From Armatimonadota bacterium (GTDB lineage: Bacteria > Armatimonadota > Fimbriimonadia > Fimbriimonadales > Fimbriimonadaceae): 64,000 nt of DNA. Positions 9,016 through 17,622 of the stretch are shown here, piece by piece. The translations under genes were made by a program, and so were the position numbers. The notes beneath the pieces are model-generated. The model searched no databases. It was not told the origin of the DNA and saw only the letters and a program-made list of their open reading frames with translations. Location: contig JANYCU010000021.1 in NCBI GenBank assembly GCA_025360125.1, positions 124,001 to 188,000 on the forward strand, written 5' to 3'. Position 1 is the stretch's first letter; each line of letters starts with the position of its first letter.

Positions 9016-10616
9016 TTCTTGATACCGTTTGCATCTGATTCTTCGCGTCTCAGTTTTCGCTGCCGAAGAGTGTTGGCGATGTCGTTGGTTCGAAATCGGA
9101 TGCCGATGACATATTGTCGAGGTGATTGGCGATAGACGATTACGGGCTCAATTGGTCCCACAACTTGGGTCAATCGATATTCGCGATCAAACCATCCTTG
9201 AGTTGGATCATATCGAAACATCATTGAAATGCTTGATGACTTGCCAAGCCAGTCTCCGCGCATCACGTATCCTTGATTGGATCGAAAATTGTCTCCCAAG
9301 AAGAGTGGATTTCCGAAGTTCTTATAACCATATGCGCCAGTACTCACAGATAGGCCACCTGTGAGGTCGTAATTAAATCCAGTTTCGCCCCCAATGTAGC
9401 CCGACGAGCTAGCATCGATGCGTGCCGCGCCATCGATTCGGGTCCCGGCGGTTAACCGACCGTGATGAGTGAGCGGTAGAAAGGTGCTTCCGTAGATTCC
9501 CAGTCTCGTTGCTGATCGGTCACCGGATTCAATAATTCGTGATGCTTTTAGTTGGTAGAGGTATGCAAATTTTCCGAGTGGACCACCCCTTTCATATCCC
9601 AATTCAATCGGTTGCGAATAATTTGTCGTTCGATCAGTAACTCGGTCAAGTGTTTCGTAATTGAAGGTGCTGTTGACTGAAAATAGGTTTTTCTGCGTCT
9701 TCATTCGGTCAAAAGCCGATGACAAAGAATCCATGTAGATATTCCCAAAAAATGAGAACTGTGACCGTTCTCCGAACTGGTCGGAGATGTAATATTGGTT
9801 GACTCCGAGGTCCTCTTCTTTGACGTAAGATTTTGAATATGAAATGGCGTAGGTCGGCTGTACATTTGGAAATGCGGTTATTGAAGTCGATATCGTTGCG
9901 GAGTCATTAACCGGAAAGCTGCTAGTCCACGAGGCACCTATGCCGGCGCCCTGTCGAAATCCGACGCTGGGAAGGCTGAGGCCACTTGCTCGAGGGTCAA
10001 GTGAAAAAACGTACCTCGGAATATCTGGCAGTTGGACTCCGAACACAGAAATCCGCATATGCTTTGCGATACCTTGCTTAGCGGGCACAAAGAATACGGA
10101 CTCTGCATTGAACATGAAGAGAGGGGTTCTCCAGTTCCCTGTCCAAAAAGAAACATTTGTTAAGTCGTATCCCTGCCCTGACCGGGACATTTTGTCGGCC
10201 TTGACATGAGAGTTGCCGATGTTTATTTCGACCGTCTCACCGATCCCCGTTACTTCTTTTGCCCTATCTGGATCCCATGTGAACCAAAGATTGGATGCGT
10301 CCAGGTGGCCATCGGGGTCCACTACCGCTACTTTGCCATTGGCATATGCTTCTTTAGGCCGAAGTTTGATCGTCTTTGATCCACTTATTACGTCTACGGC
10401 TGGGTCGGTTGTGACCCCTCGCCTAATGATCAATTCGTTGGCAGTGAGGGTTGATCGGTCGAATGTTGCTTTAACACCGCCACGAAAGATAATGATGCCG
10501 TTCGGGCCGTCAATTTCGGTTTCGTAACTCAAAACCTCAAGTTCTTTGTGTTTCAAAGTTAGTTCTTGCTGACTAGAATTACTTTGCGGTAAAGAAATGG
10601 GCATTGAGAATGGCAT
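9012..10616 (-). CDS. LptD/OstA-like outer-membrane beta-barrel protein, no visible signal peptide
   Basis: Residues 20-180 form an OstA/LptA-type jellyroll: alternating beta strands such as GIIIFRGGVKATFDRSTLT and HVKADKMSRSGQGYDLTNV. From about residue 200 the sequence becomes alternating aromatic strands typical of a beta barrel (QYYISDQFGERSQFSFFGN, GIYGSTFLPLTHHGRLTAG), as in LptD, which inserts lipopolysaccharide in the outer leaflet. At 534 residues it is shorter than proteobacterial LptD. The visible start (ATG at 10616) follows an in-frame TAA directly and gives no secretion signal, unexpected for an outer-membrane protein. The true N-terminus may be lost, or shifted into another frame. 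Confidence 0.65.
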   Translation of the reverse strand: MPFSMPISLPQSNSSQQELTLKHKELEVLSYETEIDGPNGIIIFRGGVKATFDRSTLTANELIIRRGVTTDPAVDVISGSKTIKLRPKEAYANGKVAVVDPDGHLDASNLWFTWDPDRAKEVTGIGETVEINIGNSHVKADKMSRSGQGYDLTNVSFWTGNWRTPLFMFNAESVFFVPAKQGIAKHMRISVFGVQLPDIPRYVFSLDPRASGLSLPSVGFRQGAGIGASWTSSFPVNDSATISTSITAFPNVQPTYAISYSKSYVKEEDLGVNQYYISDQFGERSQFSFFGNIYMDSLSSAFDRMKTQKNLFSVNSTFNYETLDRVTDRTTNYSQPIELGYERGGPLGKFAYLYQLKASRIIESGDRSATRLGIYGSTFLPLTHHGRLTAGTRIDGAARIDASSSGYIGGETGFNYDLTGGLSVSTGAYGYKNFGNPLFLGDNFRSNQGYVMRGDWLGKSSSISMMFRYDPTQGWFDREYRLTQVVGPIEPVIVYRQSPRQYVIGIRFRTNDIANTLRQRKLRREESDANGIKK

Positions 10617-11002
10617 GAGATTTTAGTGTACCGATGAGGTGCGGTTGATTCAGGTCCACTGCACTTCCGTGATCATTTTCCCTGATTTGGAACGAATTCT
10701 CTTGGTCGTCGTCTACCTTTAAAGAACCGATTTGAGTCCTGCAATCGTTCCTAATTTATTGCATTCCAATTCATAAATCAGACGCCAACCGAGTTGCTCT
10801 CTTTACTAGACGGAGCTCAACTGCGAAAATGACCATCGAACAAACCAGATTTCATGATCTTCGAAATTTAAGCGATTTGTTCAATATTGCCTGCAAGAAT
10901 TGCCTGAATTGGAATAAACTCAATTTGTTGTGACGCTTTTCAGTGTCTGTCAAGATTTAGAAGATCTAAAAAGAATTAATTGGACTAACCGGAAACTAAT
11001 TT
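10617..11002. other. Intergenic region without a convincing gene
   Basis: This 386-nt gap lies between the divergent LptD-like and zinc-finger-like genes. It is AT-rich on its right half. A minus-strand frame is open for roughly 57 codons over about 10575-10750 but has no start codon and no recognisable motif. I see no tRNA, strong terminator or repeat. It presumably holds the two divergent promoters. Confidence 0.5.
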
Positions 11003-11245
11003 ATGTTACGACTCCGCTGCTATGTTTTTGGAAATTTGGTGCGCGAATCTGAAAACCGCGAATTAATTCGGGAAGAACTTACTTTCCTTGAAAATCATCG
11101 CACAGAGTGTGAGATGTGTCGGCACCGGGAAGCCAACAATCAATGCAAATTAGATGCAGTTAAGTCGCACGAGGCTGAAGACAAAATCGAGGAACCTCGA
11201 ACAACCCGATCAATCTTGGACAACCTGGGCTTTCGAGTGAACTAA
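11003..11245 (+). CDS. Small putative zinc-finger protein (HxxxCxxC, anti-sigma-like)
   Basis: This 80-residue protein has HRTECEMC at residues 32-39, matching the H-x3-C-x2-C zinc motif of ZAS-type anti-sigma N-terminal domains; two more potential ligands follow (HREANNQC). There is no membrane segment and no sigma gene beside it, so it may act as a soluble anti-sigma-like or nucleic-acid-binding protein. It lies 19 nt upstream of the carboxypeptidase start and probably shares its transcript. The Shine-Dalgarno is weak. Function is inference. Confidence 0.45.
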   Translation: MLRLRCYVFGNLVRESENRELIREELTFLENHRTECEMCRHREANNQCKLDAVKSHEAEDKIEEPRTTRSILDNLGFRVN

Positions 11246-11264
11246 CTTCAGCTAGAATACTTTG

Positions 11265-12749
11265 ATGCGGCCATTTGACGAAGTCTGTACAACCTATCGA
11301 GAACTCAATTCTCTTCGGGCTTCAATCAGCCTTTTGAGCTGGGACCAGCAAGTGTTGATGCCGCCAGGCGGACTAAGCGCTCGATCTGAACATTTGTTGC
11401 GCCTGAGCAAACTCCACCATCAATTGTTGACTGGCGATAAGTTGTCGTCCTCCATCGATGAAGCGTTTTCCGATGCTTCGGATATGGAAGAAGCTCAGCT
11501 AAGAGTGCTGCGTGCGGATATAGCGAAAGCAAAAAAACTGCCGTTGTGGCTGGTGCAGAAGAAATCAGCTTTAAGTTCGGAAGCCTATCACCAGTGGAGA
11601 ATTAGTAAGGAGTCCAATGACTTTGCTTCGATGGTTCCCCACTATCAAGAACTATTTGATCTCTCGCGTGAAACAAGTGCGTTGTATGGGTTCAAGGACC
11701 ATCCTTATGATCCGTTGATCGACCTCTACGAAGAGGGCTCTACGTATGCTGAAGCTCATCAGATTCTCGGTGATTTGAAGCAGCCTACGATTGACTTGAT
11801 TCGTCGCATCAAAGAAGAAGGGGCACCGATCGATGATAGCTTCCTGATTCGTGATTGGGGCCAAAGTCGTCTCAAGACCGCCATGGAGCGAGTCATTGGT
11901 CAGATTGGATTTAGTCTCGAATCTGGCCGCCTTGATATTGCGGCAAATGCTTTCTGCTCGAATCTTTCGATCAATGATGTACGAATGACGACTCGACCGA
12001 GTAATCACATGAGAGGCATCGTTTCATCTACCCTTCATGAAATGGGACATGGCCTCTATGAACAAAGCCAGCGACCGGATTGGGAATTTACCCCTCTTAG
12101 TGGCGGAATTAGTTTGGCCGTCCACGAATCGCAAAGCAGAACATGGGAGAATGTCATTGGGAGAAGCCAACCCTTCTGGAACTACTTCTGGATTTGGTTC
12201 CGCGAGCAGTTTCCCTTCATGAGTGAGATTAGTAACGACCAGTTTTGGCGAGCCTATAACAAAGTCGAACCTGGCTTAATGCGGGTGGGTTCGGATGAGT
12301 TGCATTATAATTTGCATATTTTAGTTCGATTTGAACTGGAAGTCGCGATTATCACGAATCAACTGGCAGTCAAAGACATTCCTGAAGCTTGGAACTCAAA
12401 GTATCAAGAATATTTTGGAGTTTCTCCCTCTTCTGATTCAGAGGGATGCCTGCAGGACGTGCATTGGAGTCGAGGCTCCATCGGTTACTTCCCAACTTAT
12501 AGTTACGGGAACTTGATAGGCGTCCAGATCTGGAATCAATTGGTCAAAGAAATACCTGATGTCAATGAGCTCATGGAAACAGGAAGTTATCGTCCGATTT
12601 TAGATTGGTTAGTGGAGCGAGTTTACGGATATGGGCGAATGATTAAGCCTAAGGAGCTGATAAGGCACATTGTTGGTGAAGACCTCAATGCCCAGCCGTG
12701 GATTGACTACGCGACTTCGAAATTCACCCAAGTATATAATTTGAAATGA
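11265..12749 (+). CDS. M32 family metallocarboxypeptidase
   Basis: This protein of about 494 residues has HEMGH (about residues 258-262, in SSTLHEMGHGLYEQ), the HExxH zinc site of family M32 (carboxypeptidase Taq type). Supporting family features are SWDQQVLMPPGG near residue 25, SLAVHESQSRTWENVIGRS after the active site (third zinc ligand Glu) and the late RELIRHIVGEDLNAQPWIDY-like tail. The enzyme removes C-terminal residues from peptides in the cytoplasm. ATG 11265 is preferred to the TTG just before it. The stop overlaps the next start as ATGA. Confidence 0.93.
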   Translation: MRPFDEVCTTYRELNSLRASISLLSWDQQVLMPPGGLSARSEHLLRLSKLHHQLLTGDKLSSSIDEAFSDASDMEEAQLRVLRADIAKAKKLPLWLVQKKSALSSEAYHQWRISKESNDFASMVPHYQELFDLSRETSALYGFKDHPYDPLIDLYEEGSTYAEAHQILGDLKQPTIDLIRRIKEEGAPIDDSFLIRDWGQSRLKTAMERVIGQIGFSLESGRLDIAANAFCSNLSINDVRMTTRPSNHMRGIVSSTLHEMGHGLYEQSQRPDWEFTPLSGGISLAVHESQSRTWENVIGRSQPFWNYFWIWFREQFPFMSEISNDQFWRAYNKVEPGLMRVGSDELHYNLHILVRFELEVAIITNQLAVKDIPEAWNSKYQEYFGVSPSSDSEGCLQDVHWSRGSIGYFPTYSYGNLIGVQIWNQLVKEIPDVNELMETGSYRPILDWLVERVYGYGRMIKPKELIRHIVGEDLNAQPWIDYATSKFTQVYNLK

Positions 12750-13345
12750 TTGCTGATCCAAAATTGAATCCTCCAACACTCATCGGAGAGCGTGTTCATC
12801 TTCGTCCGATTCAGGCTTCCGATGCGGCGGCTTACTCTGCGATAGCACCTGTCGAGACCTTTCGATTTTTTGTCTCTCAGATTCCCAAGGGACAATCGAC
12901 GGATGGATTCCAAAGTTACGTTGATTTCATTGTTGAGAATGCCTCTATTCAAGGTTTCACTTGCGAATTGGTTTCTGACGGAACGATTGTCGGTGGCACA
13001 ACATTCATGGACATTCGGCCCAACGATGATCAAGTTGAAATTGGAATGACTTGGTATGCGCCGACGATGCGCGGTACATTCGTGAATCCGGAATGCAAGC
13101 TGCTTCTACTTACTTACGCGTTCGAAGTTCTTGGTTGTACAAAAGTCACGTTGAAGTGCGATGACCGAAATGAGCACTCAAAACGGGCAATATTGAAGCT
13201 TGGCGCAGTACACGAAGGGGTGCTTCGGCGACATCGGATGACCGACTTTGGAGAGTATCGAGACACTTCCTACTACGGCATCTTCTGCGAAGATTGGCCA
13301 TCAATTAAGGACAATTTAATGAAGAGGCTCAGCGCCTATGAGTAA
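12746..13345 (+). CDS. GNAT acetyltransferase, RimJ/RimL-like
   Basis: The 199-residue protein opens LIGERVHLRPIQASDAAAYS, the usual start of RimJ/RimL-type GNAT domains, and continues with VEIGMTWYAPTMRGTFVNPE and ALLILKLGA-type C-terminal strands (KRAILKLGAVHEGVLRRHR). Such enzymes transfer acetyl from acetyl-CoA to protein N-termini or small amines; the acceptor is unknown. Its start overlaps the carboxypeptidase stop, and its end overlaps the next acetyltransferase by 8 nt, so the three are translationally coupled. Confidence 0.88.
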   Translation: MIADPKLNPPTLIGERVHLRPIQASDAAAYSAIAPVETFRFFVSQIPKGQSTDGFQSYVDFIVENASIQGFTCELVSDGTIVGGTTFMDIRPNDDQVEIGMTWYAPTMRGTFVNPECKLLLLTYAFEVLGCTKVTLKCDDRNEHSKRAILKLGAVHEGVLRRHRMTDFGEYRDTSYYGIFCEDWPSIKDNLMKRLSAYE

Positions 13346-13841
13346 TTTTGAGATTCGTCCCCCTGGTTCCGACGAGGTTCGTTATGTTGTGCAATTCATT
13401 CGAGAGTTAGCTGAATACGAACGACTCTTAGACGAGTGTTTGATTACTGAAGAAGCCCTTCGAGCTTCCCTTTTCGCTGAACAGCCTTATGCCGAAGCTC
13501 GTTTGGCCATTTTGGATGGAGTCCCCATTGGCTTTTGTTTGTTTTTTCACAATTTCTCGACCTTTCTCGGAAAGCCGGGGCTTTATTTGGAGGACCTCTA
13601 TATTCAGCCTCAATATAGGAATTTTGGGTATGGAAAACAAATCCTAGGATACTTAGCTAACCTTGCATTAGAGCGAGGATGTGGGCGATTTGAATGGGCT
13701 GTGCTGGATTGGAATGAACCTTCGATAGCTTTCTATCGAAAGCTTGGAGCCGAACCAATGAATGACTGGACAGTACAGCGGATGACAGGTGAATCCTTGA
13801 CTCGATTGGCTAGCACCGTATTGGTCGATCCAGACGTCTAG
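13338..13841 (+). CDS. GNAT acetyltransferase, spermidine/diamine N-acetyltransferase-like
   Basis: This 167-residue protein contains PGLYLEDLYIQPQYRNFGYG (about 76-95), very close to the LYLEDLYV-x-x-x-R-x-x-G-x-G segment of SSAT-like acetyltransferases, and then WAVLDWNEPSIAFYRKLGA, also typical. These enzymes acetylate polyamines or similar primary amines. The acetyl-CoA loop is Q/R-x-x-G-x-G/A (RNFGYG). It is in the same operon as the preceding M32 peptidase and GNAT gene. Substrate is not determined by sequence alone. Confidence 0.85.
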   Translation: MSNFEIRPPGSDEVRYVVQFIRELAEYERLLDECLITEEALRASLFAEQPYAEARLAILDGVPIGFCLFFHNFSTFLGKPGLYLEDLYIQPQYRNFGYGKQILGYLANLALERGCGRFEWAVLDWNEPSIAFYRKLGAEPMNDWTVQRMTGESLTRLASTVLVDPDV

Positions 13842-13849
13842 CAATTAGC

Positions 13850-14212
13850 GTGACCGATGAAAACAACAAGGAATTGCTAACGGCAATAGAGACACTCAAT
13901 GCGCGAATTGAGCGCCAAAATGACTTACTCGCTTCGTTTTTGAAGAACCAGAGCTCCTTTCGGGCTCGACTTATTGCGGGATTATGGACAGGCTTAGGCA
14001 CGGTTCTGGGGGCTACGGTCATTGTCTCGGGCATTGTCCTGATGCTTAAGCCTCTATCAAAAACGGACTGGATTGGTCCAATCGTCGATAAAGTCATCAA
14101 CGCACTAGAGAATCGTGGTGGTATTTCAAAGCCGCATCGAAACGAGGTCCCACCTAATTCATCCAATAACCAGCCGAACGCGGAAAATAGTCCTGGATCG
14201 AGTGCTGAGTGA
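13850..14212 (+). CDS. Small membrane protein with one transmembrane helix (DUF5665-like)
   Basis: This 120-residue protein starts with GTG at 13850, 8 nt after the upstream stop. It has an N-terminal coiled-coil-like helix (NKELLTAIETLNARIERQND), then one membrane segment (LWTGLGTVLGATVIVSGIVL, about 46-65), then a Pro/Asn/Ser-rich tail. The layout resembles the small DUF5665 family, whose function is unknown. It is last in the acetyltransferase operon and ends a few bases from the convergent metX stop. Confidence 0.6.
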   Translation: MTDENNKELLTAIETLNARIERQNDLLASFLKNQSSFRARLIAGLWTGLGTVLGATVIVSGIVLMLKPLSKTDWIGPIVDKVINALENRGGISKPHRNEVPPNSSNNQPNAENSPGSSAE

Positions 14213-14216
14213 TGAG

Positions 14217-15296
14217 CTATTGGGCCAGGAATTGCTTGAGGAGTCCAGCTTGAATGGTGCCGTCAAGCAAGAACGCATCATGTCCGTAGGGCAGGTCAAT
14301 CTCTTCATACTTCACACTCTTATTTGCTTTCGTTAGCATCTCCACGAGTTCTTGCGACTGTTGAGAAGTGTAGAGCCAGTCAGAGGTAAACGAAGTGATC
14401 AGAAACTTTGCTTTTGCTCGGGTCACATCTTGCAACTCGTAATAATCAATTGCTCGCATGAGGTGAAGAAGCGAGTTGGGATCAAACCGCTTGGTGAACT
14501 TGTCGCCTTGGTAGTTGAGATAGCTTTCGACTTCAAATTCAATGCCAAAATCCATCGAGAATTCGGATTTATCTTGGAGTCGACGAGAAAACTTTGATTC
14601 AAATGCGGTCCCACTCAGGAACGAAATGTGTCCGATCATGCGCGCGACACTAAGACCATTCGTGGGTCCGTTCCCACTGTAATAGTCGCCGCCATTGAAT
14701 TCAGGATCACGAAGGATTGCTTGACGCGCTACTTCGTTAATGGCAATTTGCATCGGGGAGTGCTTTGCACATGATGCGGTAATGAATGCTTTTTTGACTC
14801 TATCTGGATAGCGGACAGTCCATTCGAGGGCTTGCATACCACCCATGGATCCACCTGTGACGCAAAGAATCTTTTCGATTTGTAACTGATCCAGAAGTTT
14901 CGCTTGGGCGTCGACCATGTCTCCAACGGTAACCATTGGGAACCGAGCCCCGTAAGGTTTGCCATCGGGTGAAATTGATGCTGGTCCGGTTGTGCCTTGA
15001 CAGCCACCGAGAGAGTTCGTGCCAATGACGAAGTACTTATCAGTATCAAAGGCTTTGCCTGGTCCAATGAGGCGATCCCACCATCCGATCGCATGGGCGT
15101 CTCCACTGAGGGCGTGGCAGACTAAAATAGCGTTAGATTTGTCTTGATTGAGATTTCCCCATGTTTCGAAGGCAATCGTGACATTGATGAGGGTTTTGCC
15201 ACATTCGCACGCCAGACTGCCAATTTGAGCATATTTTCGCTCATCTTGAATTGGAGCAGTTCTCTCGTTTTCTTGAAAGAGCGCAGGATCAATCAT
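14217..15296 (-). CDS. metX: Homoserine O-acyltransferase (MetX)
   Basis: This 359-residue alpha/beta-hydrolase-fold enzyme has the MetX signatures LVCHALSGDAHA, NSLGGCQGTTGPAS and the nucleophile elbow GGSMGGMQALEW. The late catalytic Asp and His are in ITSFTSDWLY and YGHDAFLLD. It activates homoserine by O-acylation (acetyl-CoA or succinyl-CoA) for methionine synthesis; which donor is used cannot be decided from sequence here. The start overlaps the upstream pilT stop (TGA/ATG at 15293-15296), an odd pairing of motility ATPases with amino-acid synthesis. Confidence 0.95.
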   Translation of the reverse strand: MIDPALFQENERTAPIQDERKYAQIGSLACECGKTLINVTIAFETWGNLNQDKSNAILVCHALSGDAHAIGWWDRLIGPGKAFDTDKYFVIGTNSLGGCQGTTGPASISPDGKPYGARFPMVTVGDMVDAQAKLLDQLQIEKILCVTGGSMGGMQALEWTVRYPDRVKKAFITASCAKHSPMQIAINEVARQAILRDPEFNGGDYYSGNGPTNGLSVARMIGHISFLSGTAFESKFSRRLQDKSEFSMDFGIEFEVESYLNYQGDKFTKRFDPNSLLHLMRAIDYYELQDVTRAKAKFLITSFTSDWLYTSQQSQELVEMLTKANKSVKYEEIDLPYGHDAFLLDGTIQAGLLKQFLAQ

Positions 15297-16480
15297 TTTG
15301 ATTGATAGCCGGGTCTGAATTGAGCGCCTCTGATACCAGGAGGAGCTGGTGCATTGGGCGTATTGCTAGGTCGTTTATTCCCTGATTGCGAGTTTTCGGC
15401 TGAAGAACCAGCAGGTTTAGACAAATTAATTAACCTTTCAAATTCGCCTTGATCTTTCGCCCTTGATTTGGCTTCTTCGTAGGCGACAAGACCCATTTCG
15501 ACGAGGCGGGCCATGTTCTGGTCGAGGCTTTGCATCTTGGCTCGGGCTCCCGTTTGGATCAGAGAACTGATTTGGAACGTTTTGTTTTCTCGAATAAGGT
15601 TTCTAACCGCACTGGTGGCTACAAGCGTTTCGAATGCAGCAATTCTTCCGCGTCCGTCGGACCGTTTGAGCAGGGTTTGCGATATTACTCCAACTAGGTT
15701 AACCGAGAGTTGCATTCTCACTTGCTGTTGCTGATGGGTCGGGAAGACGTCAACAATTCGGTCAACCGTCTGAACCGCATCGACGGTATGGAGGGTTCCA
15801 AAAACTAGGTGTCCAGTTTCAGCCGCAGTGATCGCGAGGTGGATGGTTTCGAGGTCTCGCATTTCACCGACCAGGATGACATCGGGGTCCTGTCTTAGAA
15901 CATATTTAAGCGCGTTTGCGAACGAATTTGTGTCGTTGCCAAGTTCTCTTTGATTGATAAGAGACTTTTGGTCAATATGAACGAATTCAATTGGGTCCTC
16001 GACGGTGATGATGTGGTGCGGATGGGTGCGGTTGATCTTGTCGATCATAGCTGCGAGCGAGGTTGACTTTCCAGAACCTGCGGGTCCGGTCATCAAAACC
16101 AATCCTCTTGGTCGCTCGATAAAATCGTATGCTGCCGATGGAAGTTGAAGATCTTCCATCGTTTGAATTTCGTAGGGAATAACTCGAAAAGCGGCTTGGG
16201 TATAACCTCGCTGTTGATATACGTTTCCACGGAACCGAGAAAGTCCTTCGAGCTCGATGGCAAAGTCTAATTCTAGTTCTTGCTCGTAAAGTTCTACTTG
16301 TTCTGGCTTAAGATGTTTGAAGAGTTCTGTTCGAAATTCGCGATTATGGTACGGGTCGGCCTCGACCAGTTGGAGATCTCCGTTGACTCGAATATAGACG
16401 TGTCCCGAATCGGTTTTGAAGTGAACGTCACTTCCGCCAATTTCAACGCAGCGCCTCAGGTAAGTATCAACGGACAGCAT
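15293..16480 (-). CDS. pilT: PilT-family twitching motility ATPase (copy 1)
   Basis: This 395-residue protein has the Walker A motif TGPAGSGKST (about 131-140), the Asp box TVEDPIEF, the Walker B region DPDVILVGEMRD and the His box TGHLVFGTLHT. Near the C-terminus VRNLIREN matches the AIRNLIRE motif characteristic of PilT retraction ATPases. A proline-, Ser- and Asn-rich tail of about 45 residues (PSNTPNAPAPPGI) extends beyond the usual end. PilT hexamers depolymerise type IV pili at the inner membrane. It overlaps the next upstream pilT by 14 nt. Confidence 0.94.
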   Translation of the reverse strand: MLSVDTYLRRCVEIGGSDVHFKTDSGHVYIRVNGDLQLVEADPYHNREFRTELFKHLKPEQVELYEQELELDFAIELEGLSRFRGNVYQQRGYTQAAFRVIPYEIQTMEDLQLPSAAYDFIERPRGLVLMTGPAGSGKSTSLAAMIDKINRTHPHHIITVEDPIEFVHIDQKSLINQRELGNDTNSFANALKYVLRQDPDVILVGEMRDLETIHLAITAAETGHLVFGTLHTVDAVQTVDRIVDVFPTHQQQQVRMQLSVNLVGVISQTLLKRSDGRGRIAAFETLVATSAVRNLIRENKTFQISSLIQTGARAKMQSLDQNMARLVEMGLVAYEEAKSRAKDQGEFERLINLSKPAGSSAENSQSGNKRPSNTPNAPAPPGIRGAQFRPGYQSK

Positions 16481-17564
16481 TGGCTGGACCTCCGATTACG
16501 CCGTGTTGTTGAGCTCGGTGTTGGAATTCAAAAACATTGGATGATTTTGCCAACGCGTCCTCGTATTCGATTTCGCCGCTTTCAACTAATTTTAGAAGGT
16601 GACCATCGAGGGATTGCATGCCGTATTGAGCTCCCATTTGGATATCGGTTGGAAGTTGATGGGTTTTGCCATCTCGAATCATGTTTCGGATTGATGGTGT
16701 CGCCATCATAACTTCGAACGCTGCAACTCGACCACTCCCCTTTTTGTGTGGGATGAGCGTTTGCGAAATGACGGCCTGAAGGGTTACTGAAAGTTGGGTG
16801 CGGACTTGAGCTTGCTGATCTGGTTCGAATACGTCAACGATTCGGTCGATTGTTTGGGCCGCATCAACGGTATGCAAAGTGCTGAGTACCAAGTGGCCCG
16901 TTTCGGCGGCGGTGATCGCCAGTTGAATTGTTTCAAGGTCTCGCATTTCACCAACGAGAATGACGTCAGGATTTTGACGCAAGACGTGCTTGAGGGCATG
17001 AGCAAACGAGTGGGTATCGGTCGAAAGCTCTCGCTGGTTGATAATCGATATGTTGTCCTTGTGGACATATTCGATGGGATCCTCGATCGTCATGATGTGG
17101 CACCGCTTCGTATGATTTATGTGGTTAATCATGGCGGCCAATGAGGTTGACTTTCCTGATCCAGTCGGACCAGTGACGAGAACAAGCCCACGAGGCAGTA
17201 GGGCCACATTTTTGCAAACGGCAGGAAGGTTTAGTTCGTCGATCGTTCGAATATTGAATGGAATGACCCGGAACACTGCGCCGATATTGCCCCGTTGCCA
17301 AAACATATTGACCCTAAATCGAGCCAAGCCGGGGACGTTGTAGCTCAGGTCGACCTCTTTGACCGTTTCTAGGCGATGTCGACGTTCTTCGTTCAGGATA
17401 CTGAACAGCCGATTATTATGCTCTTCGATTGGAATGGCGGGGATATTGAGGCGTACTAATTCACCCCGAACTCTCATGCACGGAGGTTGCCCAGCCTTCA
17501 GATGCAAATCAGATGCATCCTTCTCGACCAAATCCCGTAATAGGTCATCGATTGGTAGCGCCAA
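16467..17564 (-). CDS. pilT: PilT-family twitching motility ATPase (copy 2)
   Basis: At 365 residues this is the standard PilT length. It carries TGPTGSGKST (about 131-140), TIEDPIEYVH, NPDVILVGEMRD, TGHLVLSTLHT and the retraction motif form IRNMIRDGKTHQ. The N-terminus (DLLRDLVEKDASDLHLKAGQ) is the typical PAS-like PilT start. It is closely related to copy 1, suggesting tandem duplication. Copies 1 and 2 overlap; copy 3 lies 59 nt upstream. Confidence 0.95.
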   Translation of the reverse strand: MALPIDDLLRDLVEKDASDLHLKAGQPPCMRVRGELVRLNIPAIPIEEHNNRLFSILNEERRHRLETVKEVDLSYNVPGLARFRVNMFWQRGNIGAVFRVIPFNIRTIDELNLPAVCKNVALLPRGLVLVTGPTGSGKSTSLAAMINHINHTKRCHIMTIEDPIEYVHKDNISIINQRELSTDTHSFAHALKHVLRQNPDVILVGEMRDLETIQLAITAAETGHLVLSTLHTVDAAQTIDRIVDVFEPDQQAQVRTQLSVTLQAVISQTLIPHKKGSGRVAAFEVMMATPSIRNMIRDGKTHQLPTDIQMGAQYGMQSLDGHLLKLVESGEIEYEDALAKSSNVFEFQHRAQQHGVIGGPANAVR

Positions 17565-17622
17565 AGTTCCTCCTCACCAGTATAAGTGGAGTAAGCATAA
17601 CACTATGTTCCACTTTTTCCGA

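Noticed and set aside
10575..10750. Minus-strand frame open for about 57 codons upstream of the LptD-like gene
   Set aside because: No start codon, no signal-peptide hydrophobicity and no motif; considered as a lost N-terminus but not supported.
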